Shown here piece after piece: positions 51,468-61,248 of a DNA stretch of 64,000 bases. The position numbers and the translations under genes are program-made. The notes beneath the pieces were generated by a model. That model was not told the DNA's origin. It made no database searches and saw only the letters and a list, made by a program, of their open reading frames with translations. Source of the stretch: Halorubrum halodurans (lineage in GTDB: Archaea > Halobacteriota > Halobacteria > Halobacteriales > Haloferacaceae); NCBI RefSeq assembly GCF_002252985.1, contig NZ_NHPJ01000094.1, positions 1 through 64,000 on the forward strand. Reading direction: 5' to 3'. The first letter of the stretch is position 1. The number at the start of each line of letters is the position of its first letter.

Positions 51468-52361
51468 CTACTCGTCGGGTCCGCCGGCGACGTACTGGGT
51501 GACGTTTCCGAGGTTCATCGCCACTGCGAGGAGGATCGCGATCACGAGGACGATGAAGGCGGAGATCGCGTTCATCTTCGGCGCGGCGCCGTACTTGATC
51601 ATCGAGAACATCGCCGTCGTCAGCACGTCCATCGTGCCCTTGGTGAAGAACGCACGGATGAAGTCCTCAAACGATCGGATCCACGCGAACAGGAAGCCCG
51701 CGCCGACCGCCGGGGCGATGATCGGCAGCGTCACATCCCGGAAGGTCTCCAGCGGACTCGCACCCAAGTCCCGCGCAGCCTCCTCCAACTGTTCGTCGAA
51801 GGTGTACAGCCGGGCGGAGACGATGAGAAGGACGAACGGGAACCCGTACACGGAGTGGGTCAACACGAGAGTCAGGAACCCAGGGACGAACAGGTCACCC
51901 ACTACTGGGATCGCGGACAGCAGCGTCCGGAAGTAGATCAGGAGCGCGATACCCAGAACGACGCCGGGAACGATCATCGGTAGGATGCCGAAGGTCCGGA
52001 ACGCGGACTTCAGCGGGAACTCCCGGCGCGCGAGGGCGAACGAGGCCAGCACGCCGAGCACCGTTGCGATACACGCCGCAACCGTCGCGACCTGGGCGCT
52101 ATTAAACAGCGCCATCATCAGTCCGGGATCGGAGAACGTCGCGGCGTAGTGCTGGAGGGTGAATCCCTCGAACGGGAACAGGGTGCTCGCGTTCTGTGCA
52201 ACCGAGAGGAATACCATCACTGCGAGCGGGATCCACAGGAACACGAGCAACAGCCCCGCGATTCCGTAGAGTCCCCGGCGCAGCCAGCGCTCGCGGGTCC
52301 GGTGGTCAAAGAACCGTTCGACGGTCGTCACGTCAGTCGTGTTTTCCGTGTTAGTCGCCAT
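51468..52361 (-). CDS. potC: Spermidine/putrescine-type ABC transporter permease PotC
   Basis: A 297-residue permease with six transmembrane helices. It shows WIPLAVMVFLSVAQN at helix 1 and the EAA loop EEAARDLGASPLETFRDVTLPI that contacts the ATPase. It belongs to the PotC half of the polyamine/2-aminoethylphosphonate/iron group. ATG at 52361 follows the potB stop; a GTG at 52370 overlapping potB is possible. It is the last gene of the potD-potB-potC transcript. GC here is near 57%, lower than core genes. Confidence 0.9.
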   Translation of the reverse strand: MATNTENTTDVTTVERFFDHRTRERWLRRGLYGIAGLLLVFLWIPLAVMVFLSVAQNASTLFPFEGFTLQHYAATFSDPGLMMALFNSAQVATVAACIATVLGVLASFALARREFPLKSAFRTFGILPMIVPGVVLGIALLIYFRTLLSAIPVVGDLFVPGFLTLVLTHSVYGFPFVLLIVSARLYTFDEQLEEAARDLGASPLETFRDVTLPIIAPAVGAGFLFAWIRSFEDFIRAFFTKGTMDVLTTAMFSMIKYGAAPKMNAISAFIVLVIAILLAVAMNLGNVTQYVAGGPDE

Positions 52362-52362
52362 C

Positions 52363-53286
52363 TCAGACACCTCCCAGTTCGTCGACGTCGACGTAGCGGA
52401 AAGCCAGGGCGAACGCGACGACGATGGTCAAGACGATGAACATCGAGCCAGCGCTACCGTAGCCGATCGCATACAGCGAGTTGATGCGCTCCTCGATCAG
52501 TTGGCCGATCATCAATACCTTCCCCTGTCCGAGGAAACGTGGCGTGATGAAGGCCCCGAGGGAGGGGACGAACACGAACAGGCTCCCGCTGATGATTCCC
52601 GGTAACGCGAGCGGGAGAATGACGTCTTTCAGTACTGCCGGACGCGACGCACCGAGATCACGGGCCGCCTCGACGAGTGAGAAGTCGATGCCGTCGAGGC
52701 TCGCGTATAGCGACAGTAGCATGTACGGGAAGTATGCGTGCGTCAGACCGACGATGATCGCCGGGACCCCGAAGTTGAACACGGCTAGAGGCTCGGATAT
52801 CATCCCGAGTTTGAGCAGCGTCGCGTTGAGAACCCCGTTCGGACCGAACATCAACAGCCACGAGTAGGCCCGCACGAGGTACATCGTGAAGAACGGGAGG
52901 AGCACGAGGAAGATGACGACCTTGAACACCCGCCCGCCTTTCCGTGCGAGCAGATAGGCGAGGGGGAAGGCAAGCGAGAAACACATCACGGTCGTCACTA
53001 TGGCGATCACATACGAGAGCAGCAGCGACTCCATGAACGCGGTGTTCCAGAACGAGCTCTCCCAGGGTAGACCGGGGCCGGTAAGTTGCCCGTAGTTGTC
53101 CAGCGACGGCTGCCAGACGATGTTGTACGCCTCGTTGATGTTCATGAAGCTCACCGTCACCATGAACGTCAGCGGCGCCAACAGCAACAGGCCAAGCCAG
53201 ATCGTCGAGGGTCCGGCGGTCAGAGCGAGCTTGCCTCTGGCCGTCCGGAGCAGCGATCTGTTGTTGGTGTCTGTGCTTGCGGCCAT
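52363..53286 (-). CDS. potB: Spermidine/putrescine-type ABC transporter permease PotB
   Basis: A 307-residue permease with six transmembrane helices; the second segment group VVIFLVLLPFFTMYLVRAYSW is typical of PotB. The EAA loop is VEAARDLGASRPAVLKDVILPLALPG, in pieces near residues 200-225. It pairs with PotC to form the channel. It starts 1 nt after the potD stop, so translation is probably coupled. Confidence 0.9.
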   Translation of the reverse strand: MAASTDTNNRSLLRTARGKLALTAGPSTIWLGLLLLAPLTFMVTVSFMNINEAYNIVWQPSLDNYGQLTGPGLPWESSFWNTAFMESLLLSYVIAIVTTVMCFSLAFPLAYLLARKGGRVFKVVIFLVLLPFFTMYLVRAYSWLLMFGPNGVLNATLLKLGMISEPLAVFNFGVPAIIVGLTHAYFPYMLLSLYASLDGIDFSLVEAARDLGASRPAVLKDVILPLALPGIISGSLFVFVPSLGAFITPRFLGQGKVLMIGQLIEERINSLYAIGYGSAGSMFIVLTIVVAFALAFRYVDVDELGGV

Positions 53287-53287
53287 C

Positions 53288-54430
53288 TTACGCGGACTTG
53301 ATCTCCTCCCACGCAGTGAGCCAGGCGTCTTCGTTCTCGACAGACTTGAACGGGATCATCGACTCCAGCTGTGAGGGATCGATCGCTCCGAACATCTCGT
53401 TTTGCTCGTCGCTCAGGTGCTCCTGGGTCTTGGGGTTGACCGACGGAGAGTACCCGATCTTCGCCAGAGACGCACCGTTCTGGGGCGAGATGTACTCGTT
53501 GATGACCTTCCACGCGGCCTCTTTGTTGTCCGACGCCTTCGAGACGACCGCGGATTCGAACCACGCCAGCGATCCCTCCTTCGGTGCCGCCATCTTGGGC
53601 CAGGTCTTGCCGTTCGACCACATCTCGACGATCTCGTTGCGACCGGACTGGCCGATGACGAAGTTCCCCTGATTGAACTGCTTAATGTAGGTCGGGTCGG
53701 CGGCGATGTACCCTTGAAGCATGTCCTTCTGGTCGATCATCGTGTTCTTCACTTCCTCGATCTGGTCCTCCGAGAGGCTGACCGACGATCCCTCGAAGGC
53801 GTCGCGGTACCCGAGGTACAACGCGGCTCCCGACATGGCTTTGAAGTGGTTGTCGTACATGATGATGTTCCCCGAGTACTCGTCGTTGAACAGCATGTCG
53901 TAACTCTGCTCGTGGTCCTCGGAGACCTCCCGCGAGTCGTAGGAGTAGCCGTACCACCCGAAGCGGATCGGGACGCCGTACGTGTTACCGCCGCTGGTGA
54001 ACTGCGACTCCTGGAACCCCTTGAAGACCTCGTAAATGTCCCCACTATTGGTCATCACGTCCTCGTTGACCGGCGCGGCCAGGTCCGCGTCCATCATCTT
54101 CGGCACGTAGTTGTTGTTCGGGATCGCGATGTCGTACTGCTCGTTTTGACCCGAGTTCCACGAAGAGAACATCTTCGAAGAGGAGGTCGACTTCGTGATC
54201 TCCAGCGTGACTCCCACCTCGTCTTCGATCCTGGATTTGATGTCCGGGTCCGCGTATTCCTCCCACGTCAGGATGTTGATCGTCTGTGATCCACTGCCAC
54301 CACCGAGACCACCGAGACAGCCTGCGGTCCCCGTGAGTCCCACCGCACCGGCACCCGCTATGTAGGTCCGCCGCGAGACCGTACTGTTACCGCTCGATGC
54401 CTGATCGCCGTCAGTCTGACTGTCAGACAT
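53288..54430 (-). CDS. potD: Spermidine/putrescine-type ABC transporter binding lipoprotein PotD
   Basis: A 380-residue extracytoplasmic binding protein. After a 17-residue polar leader comes a twin-arginine signal (VSRRTYIAGAGAVGLTGTAGC) with a lipobox cysteine, so it is a Tat-exported lipoprotein. The mature part begins INILTWEEYADPDIKSRIED, the family's usual first strand. Ligand contacts typical of polyamine sites (acidic and aromatic residues, e.g. IRFGWYGYSYDSREV) are present, but the true ligand could be a polyamine, thiamine or another cation. It is the first gene of potDBC, divergent from potA across a 101-bp AT-rich promoter. Confidence 0.88.
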   Translation of the reverse strand: MSDSQTDGDQASSGNSTVSRRTYIAGAGAVGLTGTAGCLGGLGGGSGSQTINILTWEEYADPDIKSRIEDEVGVTLEITKSTSSSKMFSSWNSGQNEQYDIAIPNNNYVPKMMDADLAAPVNEDVMTNSGDIYEVFKGFQESQFTSGGNTYGVPIRFGWYGYSYDSREVSEDHEQSYDMLFNDEYSGNIIMYDNHFKAMSGAALYLGYRDAFEGSSVSLSEDQIEEVKNTMIDQKDMLQGYIAADPTYIKQFNQGNFVIGQSGRNEIVEMWSNGKTWPKMAAPKEGSLAWFESAVVSKASDNKEAAWKVINEYISPQNGASLAKIGYSPSVNPKTQEHLSDEQNEMFGAIDPSQLESMIPFKSVENEDAWLTAWEEIKSA

Positions 54431-54439
54431 ATCAACCGC

Positions 54440-54465
54440 GTAGTTTTTACTACCCTTTTATAAAA
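54440..54465. promoter_or_regulatory. Inverted repeats in the potD/potA divergent promoter
   Basis: GTAGTTTTTACTAC (54440-54453) is an inverted repeat with 5-bp arms and a 4-nt loop. TTTTATAAAA (54456-54465) is a perfect palindrome that probably contains the potD TATA box. Both lie within 35 nt of the potD ATG. Confidence 0.5.
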
Positions 54466-54500
54466 TTATGTATCATGACATTCGATCCTTCAGTCGGTAA

Positions 54501-54508
54501 GTTTATAC
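54501..54508 (+). promoter_or_regulatory. TATA box of potA
   Basis: GTTTATAC lies 24-31 nt before the ATG at 54532. This supports that ATG over the one at 54475, which is upstream of the TATA box. Confidence 0.6.
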
Positions 54509-54531
54509 TCGACTCTTGGAAACGCCGTGCC

Positions 54532-55629
54532 ATGGCATCGCAAGGGAAGACCGCTACAAGTGATGAGACACTCGTGGAATTGGACGACGTCCGCAAGGAG
54601 TTCGGTGACCTCGTCGCGGTCGAGGGCATCGATTTCACCGTTCGACAGGGCGAGTTTTTCACGCTCGTCGGTCCCTCGGGCTGTGGCAAGACGACCACCC
54701 TCCGGATGATCAGCGGCTTCGAACATCCCACCGACGGGGAAGTCCGCATCGGCGGACAGTCGATGGCGTCAGTCCCGCCAGAGGCGCGAGACACAAACCT
54801 CGTTTTTCAGCATCTGTCACTGTTCCCGCATTTGACTGTCGCCGAGAACACTGGCTACGGACTGAAAAAGAAAGGCCTTCCCGGAACCCACGACGACGAC
54901 AGGTCGGAGGAGAAAATCCGCGAGGAGCGTATCTCGGAATACCTCGATCTCGTGGACCTCTCGGGATTCGAGGACCGCAACCCCACGGAGCTGTCCGGCG
55001 GGCAGCAACAGCGGGTCGCACTCGCGCGTGCGTTGGTCAACGAACCCGCCGTGTTGTTGCTTGACGAGCCGCTCTCCTCGCTCGACCGGAAGCTGCGGAA
55101 GCTAATGCAAGTCGAGCTCCGGAAGATACACGAGAAGACGCAGGGTGCCTTCTTCTATGTGACCCACGACCAGGAGGTCGCGATGACGCTCTCCGACCGT
55201 ATCGCCGTGATGAACGAGGGTCACATCGAGCAGATAGGCAGTCCCGAAGAGATCTACCGCGAGCCCGCCACCCCCTTCGTCGCCAATTTCATCGGGGACA
55301 CGAACCTCTTCGACGCTGAGATCCGCGAGCAGGATGGAGCCATGGTCGCCGAGGTCGGGGGCGAGGAAGGGTTCACCGTCCCAGCATCCGGATCGGCGAG
55401 GGAGACCACCGTCTCGATCCGCCCCGAGGACTTCGAGATCGGCGAGTCGGGAGCGATCAGCGGCACGGTCCGGGAACGATACTTCCAGGGCGATCAGACG
55501 AACTACGTCGTCGAACCTGACGCCGCTCTCGACGAGATCCAAGCCGTGATTCAGGGGCGACAGACCGACATCTCCGTCGGCGATCGGACGGCTCTAGAGA
55601 TCGTCGAAGGGGCGCCCGTAGTCTTCTGA
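54532..55629 (+). CDS. potA: Spermidine/putrescine-type ABC transporter ATPase PotA
   Basis: A 365-residue ATPase. Walker A is GPSGCGKTTT (near residue 45), the Q-loop NLVFQHLSLFPHLTV, signature LSGGQQQRVALARALV and Walker B LLLDEPLSSLD; the C-terminal TOBE domain (after GDTNLFDAEI) is regulatory. It powers PotBC with substrates from PotD. It is transcribed alone, opposite to potDBC, unlike the usual potABCD order. The start is fixed by the TATA box 24-31 nt upstream. An insertion KKKGLPGTHDDDRSEEK lies after the Q-loop. Confidence 0.92.
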   Translation: MASQGKTATSDETLVELDDVRKEFGDLVAVEGIDFTVRQGEFFTLVGPSGCGKTTTLRMISGFEHPTDGEVRIGGQSMASVPPEARDTNLVFQHLSLFPHLTVAENTGYGLKKKGLPGTHDDDRSEEKIREERISEYLDLVDLSGFEDRNPTELSGGQQQRVALARALVNEPAVLLLDEPLSSLDRKLRKLMQVELRKIHEKTQGAFFYVTHDQEVAMTLSDRIAVMNEGHIEQIGSPEEIYREPATPFVANFIGDTNLFDAEIREQDGAMVAEVGGEEGFTVPASGSARETTVSIRPEDFEIGESGAISGTVRERYFQGDQTNYVVEPDAALDEIQAVIQGRQTDISVGDRTALEIVEGAPVVF

Positions 55630-55843
55630 ACGACTGCGGATCAAGAACCCGGCTGAAGTCGTTGGCTTCCCTCGTGTATCTCTGCGAATCGGTCGGTCGT
55701 TCATGGCGATAGCGAACGGCGACCGCTGCTGCCGCTCTGTTCGGTTTTGTTTCTCGGGTAGCACCCGTCTCGTCTGATCGATATCACGTCTAAACGGGGC
55801 CGAGTCGCCGTACGTCGCGAGCCGACGGGAACCCTTTTTCTTC

Positions 55844-55861
55844 GGCGTCCGTAGGGACGCC
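55844..55861. promoter_or_regulatory. Inverted repeat just before the Nif3 start
   Basis: GGCGTCC and GGACGCC form perfect 7-bp arms around GTAG, ending 1 nt before the ATG. It could be an operator at the transcription start or a short 5' hairpin. Confidence 0.4.
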
Positions 55862-55862
55862 C

Positions 55863-56627
55863 ATGGAGCTTCAGCGATTCGTCGACCGGCTTGACGACCG
55901 GCTCGACACCGACGCGTACGCCGACGTCGACGCCAGCGCGAACGGCCTCCAGGTCGGCCCGGAGACGGGGTCGGTCGAGCGCGTCGCGTTCGCGGTCGAC
56001 GCCGCGACGGCGACGATCGAGGCGGCGGCCGACGCCGGGGCCGACGTCCTCGTCACCCACCACGGGATCTCCTGGGGCGGGATCGACCACGTGACGGGGC
56101 GGACGTACGACCGGATCGCCGCGCTCGCGGAGCACGACCTCGCGTTGTACGTCTCACACCTCCCGCTCGACGGCCACCAAGAGCTAGGGAACGCCGCCGG
56201 CGTCGCCGACGCGATCGGGCTCGCGGAACGGGAGCCGTTCGGGACGCTCGGTCCGGTCACGATCGGGACGCTCGGGGAGACGGCAGAGCCGCTCCCGCCG
56301 GAGACGATCCGCGACCGCCTCGACGGGTTCGAGGGGGCCACGAACGGGACCCGCGTCCTCGCGTTCGGCCCGGACCGGATCGAGCGGGTCGCGGTCGTCA
56401 CCGGCTCCGGGGCCGACTGGCTCGACGAGGCGGCCGCGGCCGGCGCGGACGCGCTCGTCACCGGCGAGGGGAAACAGCAGGTGTACCACGACGCGCGGGA
56501 GGCGGGGGTCACGGTCTTTCTCGCCGGCCACTACGCGACGGAGACGTTCGGGGTGCGCTCGCTCCAGTCGCTCGCCGAGGAGTGGGGCCTGGAGACGACG
56601 TACGTGAGCCACCCCACCGGGCTCTGA
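55863..56627 (+). CDS. Nif3-like dinuclear metal centre protein
   Basis: A 254-residue Nif3/YbgI family protein. Metal ligands appear in VLVTHHGISWGG (two histidines), YVSHLPLDGHQELGNA (aspartate) and FLAGHYATETFGV (histidine and glutamate). ALVTGEGKQQVYHDAREAG is the conserved central motif. The family forms hexameric rings with two metals per subunit and is sometimes labelled GTP cyclohydrolase I type 2, but its true reaction is not settled. The 233 bp before it hold no gene I can support. Confidence 0.92.
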   Translation: MELQRFVDRLDDRLDTDAYADVDASANGLQVGPETGSVERVAFAVDAATATIEAAADAGADVLVTHHGISWGGIDHVTGRTYDRIAALAEHDLALYVSHLPLDGHQELGNAAGVADAIGLAEREPFGTLGPVTIGTLGETAEPLPPETIRDRLDGFEGATNGTRVLAFGPDRIERVAVVTGSGADWLDEAAAAGADALVTGEGKQQVYHDAREAGVTVFLAGHYATETFGVRSLQSLAEEWGLETTYVSHPTGL

Positions 56628-56704
56628 GCGGCGGACGCGCGCTCGGACAAACGACTCTTTGTGTATTCGCTACGTTATAGCCCGCTCCCGCCGTTCTCGA
56701 AGGT

Positions 56705-57475
56705 ATGCCACGACAGAGACGACGCCTCGCCGGGCTCGGGATCGCGATCCTCGTCCTCCTGGCCGGCTGTGCGGGCGTATCGGGCACCGTGGCCGACGGC
56801 GACTCGAGTTCGCCGGAGGTGACGGGGACGAACGACCTCGAGCGATCGATCGAGGTGACGGCGGAGGGCGAGGCGTCGGCCGAGCCCGACCGCGCGACCG
56901 TGCTGCTCGCGGTCGAGTCGGCCGCGTCCGACGCGGGAACCGTCCGCAGCGACCTCGCCGAGAGCGACGGGGCGCTCCGGAGCGCCCTCTACGACTGGGG
57001 GCTGAGCGAGGACGACGTCCGGACCGAGCGCTACGACATCCGGCAGACGCGCGAGATGCGTCCGGACGCGAACCGCAGCGAGTACGTCGGCGTCCACGTC
57101 TACGCCGTGAGCGTCGACGACGTGGACGCGGTCGGCGAGGTCATCGACGTCGCGGTCGACGCCGGCGCGGACGGCGTCCGGCAGGTCACCTTCGGGCTCT
57201 CGGACGAGCGCGCGGACGAGCTGCGCTCGGAGGCGCTCGGCGACGCGATGGACAACGCTCACGCCGAGGCCGACACGCTCGCCGCCAACGCCGACCTCGA
57301 GGTGACCGGCGTCTACACCGTCTCGACGACGAACGTGCGGACCATCCCGTACGCGGCCACGGCCCTCGCGGCGGAGGCCGACGACGCGAGCGGCGCGCCC
57401 CGAACCGGGATCGAGGCCGGCGACGTCGACGTGAGCGTCTCGATCCGAGTCGTTTTCGGCGCGGAGCGGGCGTAG
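56705..57475 (+). CDS. SIMPL-domain (DUF541) lipoprotein
   Basis: A 256-residue exported protein with a basic start, a hydrophobic core and a lipobox ending at Cys22 (LLAGC), so probably lipid-anchored outside. The rest is the SIMPL domain: SIEVTAEGEASAEPDRATVLLAVES, DWGLSEDDVRTERYDIRQ, VGVHVYAVSVDDVDAVGEVID and TFGLSDERADELRSEALGDAMDNA. Bacterial members form ring- or channel-like oligomers in the envelope with poorly known roles. A short spacer after the lipobox is polar and acidic. Confidence 0.88.
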   Translation: MPRQRRRLAGLGIAILVLLAGCAGVSGTVADGDSSSPEVTGTNDLERSIEVTAEGEASAEPDRATVLLAVESAASDAGTVRSDLAESDGALRSALYDWGLSEDDVRTERYDIRQTREMRPDANRSEYVGVHVYAVSVDDVDAVGEVIDVAVDAGADGVRQVTFGLSDERADELRSEALGDAMDNAHAEADTLAANADLEVTGVYTVSTTNVRTIPYAATALAAEADDASGAPRTGIEAGDVDVSVSIRVVFGAERA

Positions 57476-57649
57476 GGCGGTCGACGTTCCTCGACGCTCC
57501 TCCCTTTTATGCCTCCGCCGGACCGGCGGGGGACGACGTGACGAACGCACGCGGCGTGGACGTCGGTGACGTGTCTCGCGGTCCCAGTGTACATGTTTTG
57601 TGAGCATAATTCAACGCGTACTTATGTCCAAGAAGCATAACTCGCGTCG

Positions 57650-59083
57650 ATGACACGATCGTTCACGCCAACGACGATCGCGGACCTCGATCCGGAGCGG
57701 CGCCCGTCGTTCGCGGCGGCGCTGGTCCCGGTTCTCGCGGTCGTGGCGTTTCTCGGTATCGGGTCGGCGGTGCTCGGGTTGGACCCGCACCCGCCGCTTC
57801 TGTGGGGTATCGTCTTCGTCGGCGCGTTCGGACTGTGGCTCGGGTACGATTGGGACGAGCTGTTCGAGGGGATCGCGAACGGCCTCCTGATGGGGCTTCA
57901 GGCGCTTCTCATCATCTTCACCATCTACGGACTGATCGCGACGTGGGTGAGCGCCGGCACGATCCCCGGACTGATGTACTACGGGCTGGCGACGCTCACG
58001 CCCGCGACGTTCCTCCCGGCGGCGGCCGTCCTCGCCGGCGTCGTCGCGTTCGCCATCGGGTCGTCGTGGACCACCGTCGGCACCCTCGGCGTGGCGTTCG
58101 TCGGGATCGGCGCGGGACTCGGCGTTCCTGCTCCCATGACGGTCGGCGCGGTTCTCTCCGGAGCCTACGCCGGCGACAAGCAGTCGCCGCTGTCGGACAC
58201 GACGAACCTCGCGGCGGGCGTCACCAACACCGACCTCTACGCGCACATCCGACGGATGCGCGACGGCACGGCCGCCGCCTTCGGGCTCGCCGTCCTCGGG
58301 TTCGTCGCGCTCGGGCTCCGGACGGAGGGCGCGATCCCCGCCGGCCGCATCGCGGAGATACAGGGCGCGCTCGGCGAGACGTACGCGATCTCCGTGCTGG
58401 CGTTCCTCCCGCTCGTCGTCACGTTCGGGCTGGCGCTCCGCGGGTACCCCGCGCTGCCGACGCTCGTCGCCGGCGTCCTCGCCGGCGCGGCGACGACGGT
58501 CCTCGTCCAGGGGACCGGCTTCGTCGCCGCCTGGGAGGTGTTCATGTACGGCACCGCGCCGGAGTCCGGCTCCGACCTGGTGAACGAGCTGCTCGCGACC
58601 GGCGGGCTCACCGGCTCCGCCTGGACGATCACGGTCGTGGTCGCGGCGCTGTCGCTCGGCGGGATCCTGGAGCGGACCGGGGTGCTCGCGGTCATCGCCC
58701 ACGAGTTCACGACCGCCGTGCGGACCCCCGGCGCGCTGGTCGCCGGAACCGGCGTCGGGGCGGTCCTCATCAACGCGCTCACCGCCCAACAGTACATGAG
58801 CATCGTCCTCCCAGGGGTGACCCTCCGGAACACCTACGAGGAGTTCGGGCTCGACAGCGACCAGCTCTCGCGGGCGGTCGAGGCCGCGGGGACGCCGACC
58901 GGCGCGCTGTTCCCGTGGCACGCGGGAGCCGTGTTCATGACGAGCGTGACCGGCGTGCCGACGCTGGAGTACGCCCCGTACTACCTCTTCGCGTTCCTCT
59001 CGCCGCTCGCGCTGCTCGTCGTCGCCGTGACCGGGCGCTCGCTCGACGTCGCGGAGCGACCGACGCCGGCGGCCGCCGACTGA
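57650..59083 (+). CDS. nhaC: NhaC family Na+/H+ antiporter
   Basis: A 477-residue membrane antiporter with about eleven helices. Family motifs include [72 protein letters not shown] and [15 protein letters not shown]. It uses the proton gradient to export sodium, a basic need for a halophile, though some relatives exchange malate and lactate. An AT-rich stretch just upstream (57595-57640) probably holds the promoter. No regulator is adjacent. Confidence 0.92.
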   Translation: MTRSFTPTTIADLDPERRPSFAAALVPVLAVVAFLGIGSAVLGLDPHPPLLWGIVFVGAFGLWLGYDWDELFEGIANGLLMGLQALLIIFTIYGLIATWVSAGTIPGLMYYGLATLTPATFLPAAAVLAGVVAFAIGSSWTTVGTLGVAFVGIGAGLGVPAPMTVGAVLSGAYAGDKQSPLSDTTNLAAGVTNTDLYAHIRRMRDGTAAAFGLAVLGFVALGLRTEGAIPAGRIAEIQGALGETYAISVLAFLPLVVTFGLALRGYPALPTLVAGVLAGAATTVLVQGTGFVAAWEVFMYGTAPESGSDLVNELLATGGLTGSAWTITVVVAALSLGGILERTGVLAVIAHEFTTAVRTPGALVAGTGVGAVLINALTAQQYMSIVLPGVTLRNTYEEFGLDSDQLSRAVEAAGTPTGALFPWHAGAVFMTSVTGVPTLEYAPYYLFAFLSPLALLVVAVTGRSLDVAERPTPAAAD

Positions 59084-59174
59084 GCCCTCCGCTCCGGGTT
59101 CGAGCGCTGCGGGGAGACCCCCTCGCCGCCCGCCCGAACGCAACCCTTACCGCCCGCCTGCCCGCAGTCGGGGT

Positions 59175-60656
59175 ATGCGCGACCACTTCGAGATCCGGGA
59201 CCACGACGCCGCCGGGCGGATCGGCCGGCTCGAGGTCCCCCGCGCCGGCGTGACCGTCGAGACGCCGGCGCTCCTGCCCGTCGTCAACCCCAACGTCCTG
59301 ACGGTCGAGCCCGAGCGGCTCCGGACCGAGTTCGGCGCCGAGATGCTGATCACGAACTCCTACATCATCCGGAGCACCGACCGGATCCGCGACCGCGTGC
59401 TCGAGGAGGGACTCCACGACTTCCTGGGGTTCGACGGCGCGATCATGACCGACTCCGGCTCCTTTCAGCTCGCCGAGTACGGCGACATCGACGTCACGAC
59501 CGCGGAGATCCTCGAGTTCCAGCGTCGGATCGGCAGCGACGTGGCGACGCCCGTGGACGTGCCCACCCCGCCGGACGTCGACCGCGACCGCGCCGAGCGC
59601 GAACTCGAGACGACCCGGCAAGCTCTCGCCGACGCCGAGGCGGCCGACACGGGCGGGATGCTGCTCAACGCGCCCGTCCAGGGCTCGACGTACCCGGACC
59701 TCCGGGAGGCGGCCGGCCGGCACGCCGCGGGAACCGACCTCGACGTGTTCCCGGTCGGCGCGATGGTCCCGCTGATGAACGCCTACCGCTACGCCGACGT
59801 CGTCGAGGCGGTCACGGCCGCGAAACGCGGGCTCGACCCGGACTGTCCGGTCCACCTCTTCGGCGCGGGCCACCCGATGATGCTCGCGCTCGCGGTCGCC
59901 ACGGGCTGTGACCTGTTCGACTCCGCCGCCTACGCGCTGATGGCGCGCGACGGCCGCTACCTCACGGTGTCGGGGACCGAACACCTCGCGGAGCTGTCGT
60001 ACTTCCCCTGTTCGTGCCCCGTCTGTGCCGAGCACACGCCCGCCGACCTCCGCGAGGGCGACGACGACCGGGCGGAACGGCTGCTCGCCGAGCACAACCT
60101 CCACGTCACCTTCGAGGAGATCCGGCGGATCAAAGCCGCCGTCCGGGACGGGACGCTCCTGGAGCTGGTCGACCGCCGCGCCCGCGGCCACCCGGCGATG
60201 CTCGACGGCTACCGCGCGCTCCTCGATCACGCCGGGCAGCTCGAGACGACCGATCCCGTCTCGAAGGACGCGTTCTTCTACACCTCCCACGAGTCCGCCC
60301 GCCGCCCGGAGGTCGGCCGCCACCACGACCGGCTCGCGCGCCTCGAGACGCCGGCCGACCTGCTTCTGACGGAGTCGAAGCCCCCCTCGAGCCACGACCA
60401 CGACGCGGTCTGGCGGGTCAAGCCGCCGTTCGGCCCCTTCCCGCGGGCGCTCTCGGAGACGTATCCGCTCACCGCGGAGACCCCCGACCGGGTCGACCCC
60501 GCGGCTCAGGCCGCGGCCGCCGAGGGGGTTCGGCGGCTCGCCGAGGCCAACCCTGAGACCGCGATCACGCTCGGCCACGACGGCTGGGCGGCGACGGCGC
60601 TCGAACGGGTTCCCGACCGCGTCGCCGTCGACGACCTCCGGGACCTCGGCCGGTAG
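59175..60656 (+). CDS. tgtA: Archaeosine tRNA-guanine transglycosylase (position 15)
   Basis: A 493-residue archaeal TGT that swaps guanine 15 in the D-loop for preQ0, the first step to archaeosine. The nucleophile aspartate is D93 in [30 protein letters not shown] and [30 protein letters not shown] follow, and the zinc site has CSCPVC plus H. The C-terminal region (residues about 340-493) is a catalytic-domain extension without the full PUA module, which haloarchaea often encode as a separate protein. ATG at 59175. Confidence 0.95.
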   Translation: MRDHFEIRDHDAAGRIGRLEVPRAGVTVETPALLPVVNPNVLTVEPERLRTEFGAEMLITNSYIIRSTDRIRDRVLEEGLHDFLGFDGAIMTDSGSFQLAEYGDIDVTTAEILEFQRRIGSDVATPVDVPTPPDVDRDRAERELETTRQALADAEAADTGGMLLNAPVQGSTYPDLREAAGRHAAGTDLDVFPVGAMVPLMNAYRYADVVEAVTAAKRGLDPDCPVHLFGAGHPMMLALAVATGCDLFDSAAYALMARDGRYLTVSGTEHLAELSYFPCSCPVCAEHTPADLREGDDDRAERLLAEHNLHVTFEEIRRIKAAVRDGTLLELVDRRARGHPAMLDGYRALLDHAGQLETTDPVSKDAFFYTSHESARRPEVGRHHDRLARLETPADLLLTESKPPSSHDHDAVWRVKPPFGPFPRALSETYPLTAETPDRVDPAAQAAAAEGVRRLAEANPETAITLGHDGWAATALERVPDRVAVDDLRDLGR

Positions 60657-60686
60657 GCGTTCCCGTTCTGCCGGCTCCGGGTCCTC

Positions 60687-61142
60687 TCACTCGGCCGGTT
60701 CCGTGCGCTCCGGCATGCGGCCCGTGAAGTCCCAAGAGTGGAGCCGCTCCGGCTCGATCCGGACGTGGACCTCCTCGCGTTCCGGCCGCAGGAGTCGGTC
60801 GCCGAGTTCGTTGTCGGTCCCGCCGAGGTACCGCTCGAGGAGCGACCGGAGGAGCCGCTTCTCCTCGTCCGCGCTCGTCGTCGCCCGGCCGCGACCCCGG
60901 ACGCCCTTGTACGGCGGATCGTTCGTCGATATCTCGAAGGAGACGCGGTCGTCCGCCTCGAGGAACCGGACCACGTCGGCGTCCGCGCCCGTCGCACAGT
61001 GGATCGCGCCGTCCCACCGGAACCACAGCGACACCATCCACGGGTCGCCGGCGGGCGTCCGGCAGCCGATGCGGACCGGGATCGTCGCGTCCGCGAGGAA
61101 CTCGTCGACGCGCGCCCGGTCCCACGGGCCGGTGAGGTTCAT
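60687..61142 (-). CDS. Pyridoxamine 5'-phosphate oxidase-like flavin protein
   Basis: A 151-residue split-barrel protein of the PNPOx-like family. RIGCRTPAGDPWMVSLWFRWDGAIHCATGADADVV, in pieces, is the first strands and the FMN or F420 contact; VSFEISTNDPPYKGVRGRGRATT is the second half with the conserved GxxGRA. Such proteins bind FMN, haem or F420 and may act as reductases or haem binders. The substrate is unknown. It is convergent with tgtA. Confidence 0.86.
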   Translation of the reverse strand: MNLTGPWDRARVDEFLADATIPVRIGCRTPAGDPWMVSLWFRWDGAIHCATGADADVVRFLEADDRVSFEISTNDPPYKGVRGRGRATTSADEEKRLLRSLLERYLGGTDNELGDRLLRPEREEVHVRIEPERLHSWDFTGRMPERTEPAE

Positions 61143-61248
61143 GCGACCCGTTCGGGCGGGGACGGCCTAAAACCACCGTCGGGTTCGGCCGGTCGAGACG
61201 ACGGCTCCGCCGAGGAGCCGGCGGGCGTGCGGTCAAGCGCGGGAGCGC

